Assembly (NCBI RefSeq): GCF_024178385.1
Contig: NZ_JAMZMM010000010.1
Coordinates: forward strand, 1 to 39,444
DNA length: 39,444 nucleotides
Source of the DNA: Limnofasciculus baicalensis BBK-W-15
GTDB taxonomy: Bacteria; Cyanobacteriota; Cyanobacteriia; Cyanobacteriales; Coleofasciculaceae
Direction: 5' to 3'
A program made the translations under genes and the position numbers. The notes beneath the pieces are model-generated. The model was not told where the DNA came from. It was given only the letters and a program-made list of their open reading frames with translations, and searched no databases. Of this stretch, positions 16,787 to 25,453 are shown piece by piece; position 1 is the stretch's first letter, and each line of letters opens with the position of its first letter.

Positions 16787-18412
16787 CTAGCCTCCAGCCT
16801 CTAATCCCGGTGCAAAAGGCAATATTAGGGTAAATGTCGTTCCCACACCGACTTCACTCTCTACAGAAATCTTGCCACCGTGTAAATCCACAGATTCTTT
16901 CACCATGACTAACCCCAATCCCACCCCCGGTGTCAGATCGATATTACTCCCTCGGAATAGACTCTCGAATAAGTGAGGTTGATCCTTGGTGGGAATACCA
17001 ATACCTTCGTCTGATACGCGAATCACGATTTGATTCTCTTTATCTATTAATTCTAACAAAATTGCTCCCCCATCAGGTGAATATTTGATCGCGTTAGAGA
17101 GTAAGTTTGAGACAATTATCTGAAGGAGATCCCGATCTAGAATAGCGTTTTTAAAAGTTCCTTTCCATTGAAATACGATTGAATACTCGTCAGTTAATTG
17201 GCTGCGAAACGCATCGACTAGTTCCCTCGTTAATGTTACCACATCTAGATGTGCTGGATGAAAATCCAACTTTCTGGTTTGAGCTTCGTCGATGAATATC
17301 ATATCGTTCACCAGTTTAGTTAAATGGTGGACTGATTCTTGTATCCGTTGGAAATGGCGTTGTTTTTTCTCAGACGACCATTTATCTGCATAATTTTCTA
17401 GCAATTCTGTAGAAGACAAAATTGTCGTGAGGGGGGTACGGTACTCATGGGAAATTGTCGCCACAATTCGGGATTTTAATTCATTAAGTTCCCGCTCTTT
17501 TGATAGAGCAAATTGGAGTTTATTTTCTAGTTGCTGGCGTTGAATGATTTCAGCTTTTAGCTGGGCATTTGTATCTCTTAATTGAGCGGTACTTTCAGCC
17601 ACTCTTAGTTCTAATTCTTCATTAGTCTGTTCCAAAATAGATTTAATTCGTCGTTGCTCAGTTACGTCATGGAAAACCAACACGGCTCCCAGAATATTAC
17701 CCGCCTCATTTTTAATCGGTGCAGCACTATGATCGATAGGAATTTTTCTGGAATCTTTAGTAATTAAAAGGGTGGAGTTTGCCATACCTACTGTGATACA
17801 TTTTTTGAGGGCGATGGATACCGGATTCTCAACTACCTCTCGCGTTGTTTCGTGGATAGTTTGGAAAACATAACTGAGATCTCGATTGAGAACTTCCTCT
17901 TGTTTCCAGCCAGTGATAGCTTCAGCAACCGGATTCATAAATACGATTGCTCCTTGATGATTAGTAGCAATTACGGCATCTCCAATACTATTAAGCGTTG
18001 TGGCTAGCCATTGCTCTCTATCCCGCAACTTTTGCTCCATAAGATGTTTGTAGAGAGCAATTTCAATTGTTGTGGCTAAATCTCTAGATTCAAATGGTTT
18101 GAGCAGGTAACCATAAGGCTCAGTCAGTTTGGCTCGTTCGATCGTCTCGTCATCATTGTAAGCTGTTAGATAGACAATCGGTAGTTTAAAACTATTGCGG
18201 ATTTGGGTAGCAGCTTCAATACCATCTACCTTTCCCTTTAGCTTAATATCCATCAAAACTAAATGGGGGCAGTTTGGCACTATGGATGCCATGGCAGCTT
18301 CTGCTGATGCCACATTTGCTGTTACCGTATACCCAAGTCTTTCCAGTTTAGTTTGTATACTTAGAGCAACGATTCTTTCGTCTTCAACAATTAAAATTTT
18401 GGTACTAGACAT
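16787..18412 (-). CDS. REC-PAS-histidine kinase (hybrid sensor)
   Basis: 541 residues with an N-terminal receiver domain (about 1-120; Glu10/Asp11, phospho-acceptor Asp55 in LMDIKLKG, Lys in LLKPFE), a PAS domain (about 130-255; DAVIATNHQGAIVFMNPVAE), a coiled coil (about 255-310), then HisKA with VATISHEYRTPLTTILSS (His acceptor) and HATPase_c with the N box NLLSNAIKYSPDG, G1 VSDEGIGIP and G2 GVGLGLVMV. There is no transmembrane segment, so it is cytosolic. REC in front of the kinase suggests it is an intermediate in a phosphorelay. It is encoded 120 bases after another kinase gene on the same strand. Confidence 0.93.
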   Translation of the reverse strand: MSSTKILIVEDERIVALSIQTKLERLGYTVTANVASAEAAMASIVPNCPHLVLMDIKLKGKVDGIEAATQIRNSFKLPIVYLTAYNDDETIERAKLTEPYGYLLKPFESRDLATTIEIALYKHLMEQKLRDREQWLATTLNSIGDAVIATNHQGAIVFMNPVAEAITGWKQEEVLNRDLSYVFQTIHETTREVVENPVSIALKKCITVGMANSTLLITKDSRKIPIDHSAAPIKNEAGNILGAVLVFHDVTEQRRIKSILEQTNEELELRVAESTAQLRDTNAQLKAEIIQRQQLENKLQFALSKERELNELKSRIVATISHEYRTPLTTILSSTELLENYADKWSSEKKQRHFQRIQESVHHLTKLVNDMIFIDEAQTRKLDFHPAHLDVVTLTRELVDAFRSQLTDEYSIVFQWKGTFKNAILDRDLLQIIVSNLLSNAIKYSPDGGAILLELIDKENQIVIRVSDEGIGIPTKDQPHLFESLFRGSNIDLTPGVGLGLVMVKESVDLHGGKISVESEVGVGTTFTLILPFAPGLEAGG

Positions 18413-18532
18413 GTTTACTTAATTTTATTTAGTATCTGCTCCCCCGCTCACCTGCTCACCTGCTCACCTACTTCCCCCGCTCTCCCGCACCCCACACAGA
18501 GTAAGGTTGTCAAAGATTTCTGCCCAGACAGA

Positions 18533-20863
18533 CTACTGATTAGGTTGGGGAAAACAGATTTTAAATTCAGTGCCACGATTGGAGTTGATTTCTAGGATTC
18601 CGTCCAGTTGTTCGGTTAAAATAGTCACGAGCTGTAATCCTAATGATTTAGTGTGTTTTAAATCTAAATCATCAGGAATGCCAATCCCATTATCTTGGAC
18701 AATCAGGGTATAGCGATTGTCAGGTTGAGAATGGAGAGCTATTTTAATTGTTCCCGCTCTGCCATGGGGAAAAGCATATTTTATCCCATTGGAAACCAAC
18801 TCGCTCAGGATCAGTCCACAAGGAATCGCGGTATCAATCGTGAGATGAACGTTTTCAATGTCTAGTTGAATTGCGATCAGGTGTGAGTGAACGGCGTATA
18901 CTTGGAATAAGTAGTTGGTTAAGTTTTCAATATAATCGGCGAAATTGATCCTGGCAAAATCCCTAGATTGATATAGCTTTTCGTGAACCAACGCCATTGA
19001 TTTTACCCGGTTTTGGCTTTCCTGGAATAACTCTAAAACTACAGGATCGTAAATGTGATGAGATTGCAAGTCGAGGAGGCTGGAAATTACCTGCAAGTTA
19101 TTTTTCACCCGATGGTGAATTTCTTGAAGTAAGATATCTTTTTCCCGCAGGGATGCTTTAATTTTAATCTCGGCTTCCTTCCGGTGTGTAATATCTAAGT
19201 TGATCCCACTCATGCGGAGGGGTTCACCTCTGGAGTTGGTAAAAACCTGATATTTACTTTCAATCCAACGAATGGTACCATCGGGTCGGATAATCCGGAA
19301 TTCGAGATTGCCATCTCCACCCTTTTCTAAGGCGGATTGAGTATTTTGGTGGACGAAATCGCGATCGTCTGGGTGAAGTATTGCTAAAAAGGCTTCATAA
19401 GTGCCATCAAAAGTATTAGGGGCTAATCCATAGAGTAATTCTAGATTATGTGACGAAGTACCTTCACCCGTTTCCAAATTCCAATCCCAAGTACCCATGT
19501 GAGCCGCCTCTAAAGCTCTGCGCAGTTGCTCTTCACTGTGGCGCAGTTGCTCTTCTGCTAGTTTGCGATCCGTAATGTCAGTGCTGACACCCAAGACTTG
19601 AATAACTTTCCCATCAGAGGAAATCAACGGCTGTTTGATAGTTTGATACCAACGTACTTCTCCAGTTGGGGTGTAACTAACCTCATCTGGAATAAACTTT
19701 GGCTGTAATGTCTCAAAAACTTCCATATCTTCAGCGATAAATCGATCGACATCCGCTGAATTACTATGCAATTCGGCAGTTGTTTTTCCGATTAGATCGC
19801 TTATGCTTAAACCACGACGATTGGCAAATGCTTGATTGGCCAGTACATATCTTCCCTCTCTATCTTTTACATATATCATACTGAAATTAGTGTCAAGTAT
19901 ATTTTGCAAAAACTCCTTTTGTCTTTGGATTTCTAGTTTAGATTCTTGATTTTCTGTAATATCAATTCCTACACTAACCGCTTGAGTGCCTTCCTGATAT
20001 TTCTGAGCATTAAGTAGGTAATATCGATTCAATTCATTAACTATAATCTCAACGATATCTTGGTTAGTTTTGGTATCGCTGTGGAGAAAATCAATCATAA
20101 ACTTGACAAACTGAGGACTATTGTTTAGAAAGCCTAGGTGTTTGCCAGTAAAATCCTGTGAGGATAAGTTTAACGTCTGAGCGAGATGCTGATTAACCCC
20201 AATATATTTTCCCTCAGCAGTAATCCAGGAAACGGCTCCAGGGATGGCATCCAAGACTGCTTTCAAGCACTGTTCGTTTTCTTTGAGCGCTTCCATTAGT
20301 AGCTTGCGTTCAGTAATTTCTTGTTGCAGCTGCATATTAGTTTGTGCCAATTCAGTAGTCCTTCCCTTAACCCGTTGTTCTAATTTCTCGCGATTTTGCT
20401 GTAGTTTTAATTCAGCTTCTCGGCGTAAACAAAGCTGGTTGTAGGCATCGCTGATATCTTGAATATAAGCGATCGTATATTCGGGCAACCCCTCCTCACC
20501 GGATACAAAAGTTACTGATAAATTAACCCAAATGATAGTCCCGTCTTTTCGGACATAGCGCTTTTCCAGAGTCAATTTAGTTTCGTCTCTGGCTATGATT
20601 TTCTTACATAAATTGAGTTCCTCCCCTGACTCATTTGGTGGAATTAACTCTGTGTAGGACAAATCATGAAGTTCGTCTTTGGTATAGCAGAGAATGTCTT
20701 GGCAAGCTTTATTTGTTTCGATAAATCGCCCCTGTGGAGTTATAATTGCTATTCCCACTGGAGCGAGATCAAATACTGTCTGGAAGCGATCTTGTACTTG
20801 TTTATACTCTGAGATATGTTCTGTCATTTCTTTAAATTCCTGATTTTTTACTTTTTTTGACAA
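18533..20863 (-). CDS. Multi-PAS sensor histidine kinase, HisKA_2 type
   Basis: 776 residues, soluble. Four PAS/PAC units lie at about 20-140, 195-305, 315-435 and 445-565. A coiled coil of about 45 residues follows the first (LREAELKLQQNREKLEQRVK). The kinase core is HisKA_2: LLQEIHHRVKNNLQVISSLL with the HHR-type phospho-acceptor His, then HATPase_c with LSELVSNGIKYAFPHGR (N box) and VQDNGIGIPDD. Kinases of this class often end in REC-only partners, consistent with the REC-containing genes downstream. Ligands of the PAS domains cannot be read; no heme or flavin Cys motif (e.g. NCRFLQ) is seen. A 490-base space with no clear gene precedes it. Confidence 0.93.
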   Translation of the reverse strand: MSKKVKNQEFKEMTEHISEYKQVQDRFQTVFDLAPVGIAIITPQGRFIETNKACQDILCYTKDELHDLSYTELIPPNESGEELNLCKKIIARDETKLTLEKRYVRKDGTIIWVNLSVTFVSGEEGLPEYTIAYIQDISDAYNQLCLRREAELKLQQNREKLEQRVKGRTTELAQTNMQLQQEITERKLLMEALKENEQCLKAVLDAIPGAVSWITAEGKYIGVNQHLAQTLNLSSQDFTGKHLGFLNNSPQFVKFMIDFLHSDTKTNQDIVEIIVNELNRYYLLNAQKYQEGTQAVSVGIDITENQESKLEIQRQKEFLQNILDTNFSMIYVKDREGRYVLANQAFANRRGLSISDLIGKTTAELHSNSADVDRFIAEDMEVFETLQPKFIPDEVSYTPTGEVRWYQTIKQPLISSDGKVIQVLGVSTDITDRKLAEEQLRHSEEQLRRALEAAHMGTWDWNLETGEGTSSHNLELLYGLAPNTFDGTYEAFLAILHPDDRDFVHQNTQSALEKGGDGNLEFRIIRPDGTIRWIESKYQVFTNSRGEPLRMSGINLDITHRKEAEIKIKASLREKDILLQEIHHRVKNNLQVISSLLDLQSHHIYDPVVLELFQESQNRVKSMALVHEKLYQSRDFARINFADYIENLTNYLFQVYAVHSHLIAIQLDIENVHLTIDTAIPCGLILSELVSNGIKYAFPHGRAGTIKIALHSQPDNRYTLIVQDNGIGIPDDLDLKHTKSLGLQLVTILTEQLDGILEINSNRGTEFKICFPQPNQ

Positions 20864-21250
20864 CTAAAATACATCGTGCTTTTTCGGTAGCACCAGCTTA
20901 TCTGTTATATTTTACTTTTGCATTGCTTTCTTCATGTTTTTTTATAATAACTCTAGACTTGTCTAAATATGGCAAATCTATGTGAAAATAGTGTGAAAAT
21001 ATTGAGGCAAAAATAAGCAATCCTCCGGCTGTTGGGAGTAAGGAGAAGGATCTGGAGGCAAGGAGACTCCTCCTTTCCCGATCGAAAAATACCAATTGGG
21101 GAGTGGCGGGAGTGGGCGGAGTGGGGAAGAAAAAATAGGCGATAAACCTTTTTCTCCATTCTTCCGTTCCCGCTTCCCGGTTGCCTCTTGCCTTTTTTTG
21201 GTGAGACTTCCGACTTTTTAATGATGAGGGGGTGACATCTCCCGATCGGG
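20864..21250. other. Intergenic region between the sensor kinase and the pqqD-like gene
   Basis: About 390 bases containing GGAGTGGCGGGAGTGGGCGG-type low-complexity sequence (about 21099-21127). Two overlapping ORFs on the minus strand (20898-21159) look like chance ORFs in this spacer. No terminator or promoter was identified with confidence. Confidence 0.45.
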
Positions 21251-21355
21251 GTGATTATTATAGAGGAAACAGGTAAAGAGAAGATTAAATGGCGCTTTGC
21301 TCACTTGGCATGGCGTATTGTCGTTAATGTCCAAAAATTTGGTAAAAAAGCATGA
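21251..21355 (+). CDS. 34-codon ORF coupled to the PqqD-like gene
   Basis: Too short for ordinary ORF calling. From GTG 21251 it reads VIIIEETGKEKIKWRFAHLA, then WRIVVNVQKFGKKA, and its TGA overlaps the ATG of the next gene (ATGA, 21352-21355). The stop-start overlap, the basic amphipathic composition and the absence of an in-frame stop argue for translation. It is either a small coupled peptide or the last piece of a lost upstream gene; the reading frame is open only back to 21236. No recognised family. Confidence 0.35.
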   Translation: MIIIEETGKEKIKWRFAHLAWRIVVNVQKFGKKA

Positions 21356-21801
21356 GTCAGTCGATAAGATTTAGAATCAATAGTCCGAAAGTCGTTCAGG
21401 AAACGATTGATGGTGAAGTTGTCATTGTTAATCTTGATAAAGGGGATTATTACAGTCTAGTCCAATCAGCGGCTGATATCTGGAGTGGTATTGAACGGGG
21501 AATTTCCACTGATGAGATTATAACAGAAATGGTTGAGCGGTACGAGGGGAGTCGCGAGGAGATTGAAACTGCTGTCAGCGAGATGATTCAAAAGCTACAG
21601 GATGAGGAAATTATCGTCGTTGATGAAAGGTCGAGGGCGACTAAATCTGATGCACCATGTATCACAAATGGTAATACAGAAAAGGCAATATTTGAACTGC
21701 CTGTATTACAAAAATATACGGACATGGAAGAGTTGTTGGCTTTAGATCCGATCCATGAGGTTGACGAAATGGGTTGGCCTAATGCTAAGGTGGAAGCTTA
21801 G
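21352..21801 (+). CDS. PqqD-family peptide-recognition protein with precursor-like C-terminal tail
   Basis: 149 residues. Residues 5-92 are a PqqD-type winged fold (RRE, RiPP recognition element): VVQETIDGEVVIVNLDKGDYYSLVQ... with AADIWSGIERG and the final helix-strand EMIQKLQDEEIIVV. RREs bind leader peptides and deliver them to modifying enzymes. After a polar linker (93-111) comes a conserved-looking tail (112-149): F114-x-x-P117-x-L119-x-K-Y122, then TDMEELLALDPIHEVDE and GWP. The P-x-L start resembles lasso-type leader motifs that RREs recognise, so the tail may be a built-in substrate. Downstream are an HprK-like kinase and glycosyltransferases. No lasso B2 or C protein is present. The PqqD call is firm; the tail interpretation is inference. 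Confidence 0.85.
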   Translation: MSQSIRFRINSPKVVQETIDGEVVIVNLDKGDYYSLVQSAADIWSGIERGISTDEIITEMVERYEGSREEIETAVSEMIQKLQDEEIIVVDERSRATKSDAPCITNGNTEKAIFELPVLQKYTDMEELLALDPIHEVDEMGWPNAKVEA

Positions 21802-22113
21802 TTTGTTATTGGTTGTTTGTTATTGGTTGTTGGTTGTTGGTTGTTGGTTGTTGGTTATTGGTTATTGGTTGTTGGTTGTTGGTTGTTGGTTGTTAGTTAT
21901 TGGTTATGCCTTGATTTTAATCTATAGGTTGTGAGAGATGTGGCAACAGATTTGGCAACGGATTTGGTAACGGATGTAACGGATGTAACGGATGTGGCAA
22001 CGGATTTGGTAACGGATGTAACGGATGGTTTAAATAATTAGCCATTAGCGATTAGCCATTAGCCATTAGGCATTAGCAGTTAGCAGTTAGCAATTAGTAA
22101 TTAGCAGTTAGCA
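21801..22113. repeat. Three successive short tandem arrays between pqqD-like and hprK-like genes
   Basis: This 312-base gap holds no gene, only arrays: 21801-21907, about 15 heptamers (TTGGTTG, TTGGTTA, TTAGTTA); 21945-22026, units around GTAACGGAT/GGCAACGGATTT; and 22037-22113, exactly eleven heptamers (ATTAGCC, ATTAGCA, GTTAGCA). The last ends at the base before the ATG of the kinase gene, so no Shine-Dalgarno sequence exists. Copy-number change would alter the 5' leader. Confidence 0.9.
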
Positions 22114-23178
22114 ATGATAAATGATAATTTAACTCAGTCAGAACAAAAAGATCCGCTGGAATTCTTTGATTCAGTTTATGAATTATATGAGCAAGCTGAA
22201 GTGGCTGTTGGGGGTGCCGTTGACCGTTTTTATTGTATTGCTGGCCATACAATCCGGTTGCGATTTGCAGGATCTGCTTTGGTTCCATATATGACTCCTG
22301 CGTTGGCGCATTTAGAAATAGAAGCTGTTGCTAATCCGGCGCTGACTGTTTGTTTGTGGGATAGTACTTCAACAAATACTATAATGCCGCCACCACCTTG
22401 GCGCAGAAATCAGCATCATCCCAAGCGAGGAGAAATTATTGGGTTTAATACCGATCGCATTCATACTAGTTTTCAATGGGGTGCTTATGCTTTGAGTCTG
22501 TTGGATAGGGATCGCAATCTGGGAATTTATTGGATGGAAACCACTGGGGAAATTCCTTATTGGGAAACAGGATCTCCCCTACGAAGTATTTTTAATGTTT
22601 GGATGGGTAAGCGAGGGATTCAACTGGTACATGGGGGTGCTGTAGGTTTACCTAGTGGTGGTGTATTGCTAGTAGGAAAAGGAGGATCAGGTAAATCAAC
22701 GACTGCTTTAAGTTGTCTCAATTCTGAACTTTTTTATGCTAGCGACGATTATAGTTTAGTTGCATTTGAGCCGACACCAACAGTATTTAGTATCTACAGT
22801 ACCGGGAAGAAAAATGCGGATGATTTGGAAAGATTACCGTTTTTAGCTGAGGCGATTAGTAATCGCGATCGCTTAGATTCAGAAAAAGCACTGTATTTTC
22901 TTAATGATTATTTTCCCGAAAAAATCTTGCCCACTTTTCCCCTCCGTGCCATTTTAATGCCACGAATTACTGGTAAACCAGATACGACATTGACAGCCAC
23001 CTCAGCAGCAGCAGCTTTAGCCTCACTTGTGCCCAGTACAATTCTCCAATTAGCTGGTTCTGGGAAAGAAGCTTGTCAAGTAATGATGAAAGTTGCTGCC
23101 CAGCTTCCTTGTTACTATTTGGAAGTTGGTACAGATATCCAACAAATTCCTCAAGTTATTTTAGAGTTACTCTCTTAA
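22114..23178 (+). CDS. HprK-like serine kinase (HPr kinase-related)
   Basis: 354 residues; a P-loop kinase of the HPr-kinase/phosphorylase superfamily. The C-terminal kinase half begins LVHGGAVGLPSGGVLLVGKG and has Walker A G188-KGGSGKST196 and the paired catalytic Asps in FYASDDYSLVAFE (Asp211/212). The Q-rich tail and the N-terminal 170 residues match the longer 'HprK-related' group rather than true HPrK, and no ptsH gene is near. In known lasso clusters HprK homologues phosphorylate the peptide C-terminus. Here the likely substrate is the tail of the PqqD-like protein or an unlinked peptide. It is eight bases from the first glycosyltransferase. The ATG start is set by the heptamer array. 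Confidence 0.82.
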   Translation: MINDNLTQSEQKDPLEFFDSVYELYEQAEVAVGGAVDRFYCIAGHTIRLRFAGSALVPYMTPALAHLEIEAVANPALTVCLWDSTSTNTIMPPPPWRRNQHHPKRGEIIGFNTDRIHTSFQWGAYALSLLDRDRNLGIYWMETTGEIPYWETGSPLRSIFNVWMGKRGIQLVHGGAVGLPSGGVLLVGKGGSGKSTTALSCLNSELFYASDDYSLVAFEPTPTVFSIYSTGKKNADDLERLPFLAEAISNRDRLDSEKALYFLNDYFPEKILPTFPLRAILMPRITGKPDTTLTATSAAAALASLVPSTILQLAGSGKEACQVMMKVAAQLPCYYLEVGTDIQQIPQVILELLS

Positions 23179-23186
23179 GAAAAAGA

Positions 23187-23990
23187 ATGGAACAGCAACT
23201 ATTTGTCAGCGCTATCGTCCCGGTTTACAACGGCGAGAAGTTTATAGAAGCGACAATTAATCGGCTCAAAAACCAACATTATCAGCCACTAGAAATTATC
23301 GTCATTGACGACGGTTCGACTGATGGAACAGCAGAAGTAGCCGCAAAATTTCAAGACAGTATCCGCTATGTTTACCAACCTAATAGCGGTCCCGCTGCGG
23401 CTCGAAATAATGGCATAAAGATAGCAAAAGGAGAGGCAATTGCTTTCTTAGATATTGACGATATGTGGTCAGATGATAAATTACAAATTCAAGCCAGTTA
23501 CTTGGCAGCTAATCCATCAGTAGATATTGTTCAAGGATTAATTCAACAAATAACAATACCGGAAGAACACTCAATAAATCAATCCAGCTTTGAAATAGCT
23601 TCCCCACCCTATCAGTTTATTAATTTAGGAAGCGCCATGTATCGAAAGTCAGTGTTTGATAAAATTGGATTGCTTGATGAAACACTAAAGTATGCTGAAG
23701 ATTATGACTGGTTTCTACGAGCGTGGGAAAATAACATTTCTAAAGTAGTCCTAGATCGAGTTACACTATTTTATAGAAAGCACGATCGCAACATGACTAG
23801 GGGAAAACAATTAGTCGAGCTTGGGTTTGTGAGGATTTATAAAAAACACCTGGATCGCTGTAGGGCAAAAGGAAGCTTTACGCGATCGCCGGAATTACCG
23901 CCTTTAATAGAATACATTGGTGTAGCTCCTCCTGACAAAGAAGTGTGGCAGTTTCAACGTAAAAACAAAATAATCAATTCGCTAATATAA
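23187..23990 (+). CDS. Family 2 glycosyltransferase, copy 1
   Basis: 267 residues; GT-A fold. VSAIVPVYNGEKFIEATINR (nucleotide-binding start), VIDDGSTDGTAE, PNSGPAAARNNGI, the D-x-D-type FLDIDDMW (metal/donor) and the base region YAEDYDWFLRAW with intact Glu-Asp are all present. The start was moved from the longer frame to ATG 23187, eight bases past the kinase stop, because sequence before it overlaps the kinase gene. The C-terminal tail is about 30 residues longer than in copies 2-4. First of four tandem GT2 genes, probably one transcript with the kinase. Confidence 0.9.
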   Translation: MEQQLFVSAIVPVYNGEKFIEATINRLKNQHYQPLEIIVIDDGSTDGTAEVAAKFQDSIRYVYQPNSGPAAARNNGIKIAKGEAIAFLDIDDMWSDDKLQIQASYLAANPSVDIVQGLIQQITIPEEHSINQSSFEIASPPYQFINLGSAMYRKSVFDKIGLLDETLKYAEDYDWFLRAWENNISKVVLDRVTLFYRKHDRNMTRGKQLVELGFVRIYKKHLDRCRAKGSFTRSPELPPLIEYIGVAPPDKEVWQFQRKNKIINSLI

Positions 23991-24003
23991 AAAGTATAAA
24001 ATA

Positions 24004-24735
24004 ATGAATAAAAATTCTAGTTCAGTTAGTGTGATAATTCCAGTTTATAATGGCGAACGCTACTTATCAGATGCGATTGAAAGCGTCCTATTTCAAAGCT
24101 ATGAGCCACTTGAAATTATTGTCGTAGATGATGGCTCAACGGATAAAACAGCTCAAATTAAGAGAAGATTTGGTGACAAAATTTGTTATCTTTATCAAGA
24201 TAATAGTGGACCATCTAGAGCTAGGAACACAGGTATAAAGATCGCCAAAGGAGAGATTATTACCTTCTTAGATGCTGACGATCTTTGGAGTCAAAACAAA
24301 CTGCAACTCCAAGTGGGATATTTAGGTGAAAATCCATCGCTGGAAGTAGTCATAGGTTCCACGCAATTTATGGAGCTAACTCTTGGAGATGAGGGGCAGA
24401 AATTTGTAGAAATTGGTGAACCCCGAATATTTCTAAACTTAGGTAGTGCCATTTTTAGAAAATCCGTATTTGATCGAGTTGGTTTATTTGACACAACCCT
24501 CCGTTATAGCGAAGATGTTGACTGGTTTAACCGTGCTAGAGAAAGTACGATTTCAATTTTGAAACACCAAGAATTAGTCCTAATTTATCGACAACATGAA
24601 CAGAATATGACCAAAAATAAAGTTGCCAACGAACTCAATATATTGAAAGTACTCAAGCTATCGCTCGATCGACGGCGCAGTAAAAATGATGGAGTAGCAA
24701 TGGAACTTACAAAGTTATCTGAGGAGTTAGAATAA
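24004..24735 (+). CDS. Family 2 glycosyltransferase, copy 2
   Basis: 243 residues with the same layout as copy 1: VSVIIPVYNGERYLSDAIES, DDGSTDKTAQ, DNSGPSRARNTGIK, FLDADDLW and the base region YSEDVDWFNRA. GT-A fold, single catalytic domain, no membrane helices, so the acceptor is soluble or met at the membrane face. It ends TAATG into copy 3 (one-base overlap), implying translational coupling. Sequence similarity in the N-terminal 100 residues to copies 1, 3 and 4 shows tandem duplication. Confidence 0.9.
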   Translation: MNKNSSSVSVIIPVYNGERYLSDAIESVLFQSYEPLEIIVVDDGSTDKTAQIKRRFGDKICYLYQDNSGPSRARNTGIKIAKGEIITFLDADDLWSQNKLQLQVGYLGENPSLEVVIGSTQFMELTLGDEGQKFVEIGEPRIFLNLGSAIFRKSVFDRVGLFDTTLRYSEDVDWFNRARESTISILKHQELVLIYRQHEQNMTKNKVANELNILKVLKLSLDRRRSKNDGVAMELTKLSEELE

Positions 24736-25439
24736 TGATAGAAAATCATCCTTTAGTTAGTGTAATTATCCCAGTTTATAACGGAGATCGCTATCTGGCT
24801 GAAGCACTCAAAAGTGTTGTGCAACAAACCTATCAGCCAATTGAAATCATCGTCGTCGATGATGGATCAACAGACAATAGCGCCAATATTGCTCTCTCTT
24901 ACAAAGAAGTCCGTTATATTTATCAATCTAATCAAGGAGTTGCAGTCGCTCGTAATGTGGGAATTTCTCAATCGCGTGGGGAATTTATTGCTTTGCTCGA
25001 TCAAGACGATCGGTGGACACCTAATAAATTAAGTATCCAAATTAAGTATTTGCTCGAACACGAAAATATAGGTTACACGCTGGCAAAAATGCGCGTGTTT
25101 TTAGAACCTGGAACCGAAAAACCTTCCTGGTTAAAGGCAGAGTATTTATCAGAAGATATACCAGGATACATATTGGGATTATTAGTTGCCCGTAAGTCTA
25201 TATTTGAAAAAGTTGGCAACTTGAATCCGAATTACAAATTCGGTAACGATTCTGACTGGTTTTTCCGCGCTAATGATGTGGGTATCCCAATGGTTATTTT
25301 GCCTGAAACGCTTTTATATAAGCGCGTGCATGGTGCGAATGAGTCTCATAAAATACAGTCGATGACTGCGGATATGCTGAAACTTGTCAGATCGTCAATT
25401 CAGCGGAAACGCGCTCATAACATATCAAAACATCAGTAA
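24735..25439 (+). CDS. Family 2 glycosyltransferase, copy 3
   Basis: 234 residues: VSVIIPVYNGDRYLAEALKS, DDGSTDNSAN, SNQGVAVARNVGI, LLDQDDRW, with the base region FGNDSDWFFRA (Asn in place of Glu, Asp kept). Stop-start overlap with copy 2. The middle (about 115-150) is more divergent than in copies 1 and 2, which hints at another sugar or acceptor. No direct sign of which. Confidence 0.9.
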   Translation: MIENHPLVSVIIPVYNGDRYLAEALKSVVQQTYQPIEIIVVDDGSTDNSANIALSYKEVRYIYQSNQGVAVARNVGISQSRGEFIALLDQDDRWTPNKLSIQIKYLLEHENIGYTLAKMRVFLEPGTEKPSWLKAEYLSEDIPGYILGLLVARKSIFEKVGNLNPNYKFGNDSDWFFRANDVGIPMVILPETLLYKRVHGANESHKIQSMTADMLKLVRSSIQRKRAHNISKHQ

Positions 25440-25453
25440 AGGAAGTGGAAAAA

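Noticed and set aside
20898-21159. Two overlapping small minus-strand ORFs before the PqqD-like gene
   Set aside because: They arise from GGAGTGGCGGG-type low-complexity DNA.
21801-22113. Repeat block considered as a CRISPR array
   Set aside because: Units are 7-9 bases in direct tandem with no spacers, and no cas gene is near.
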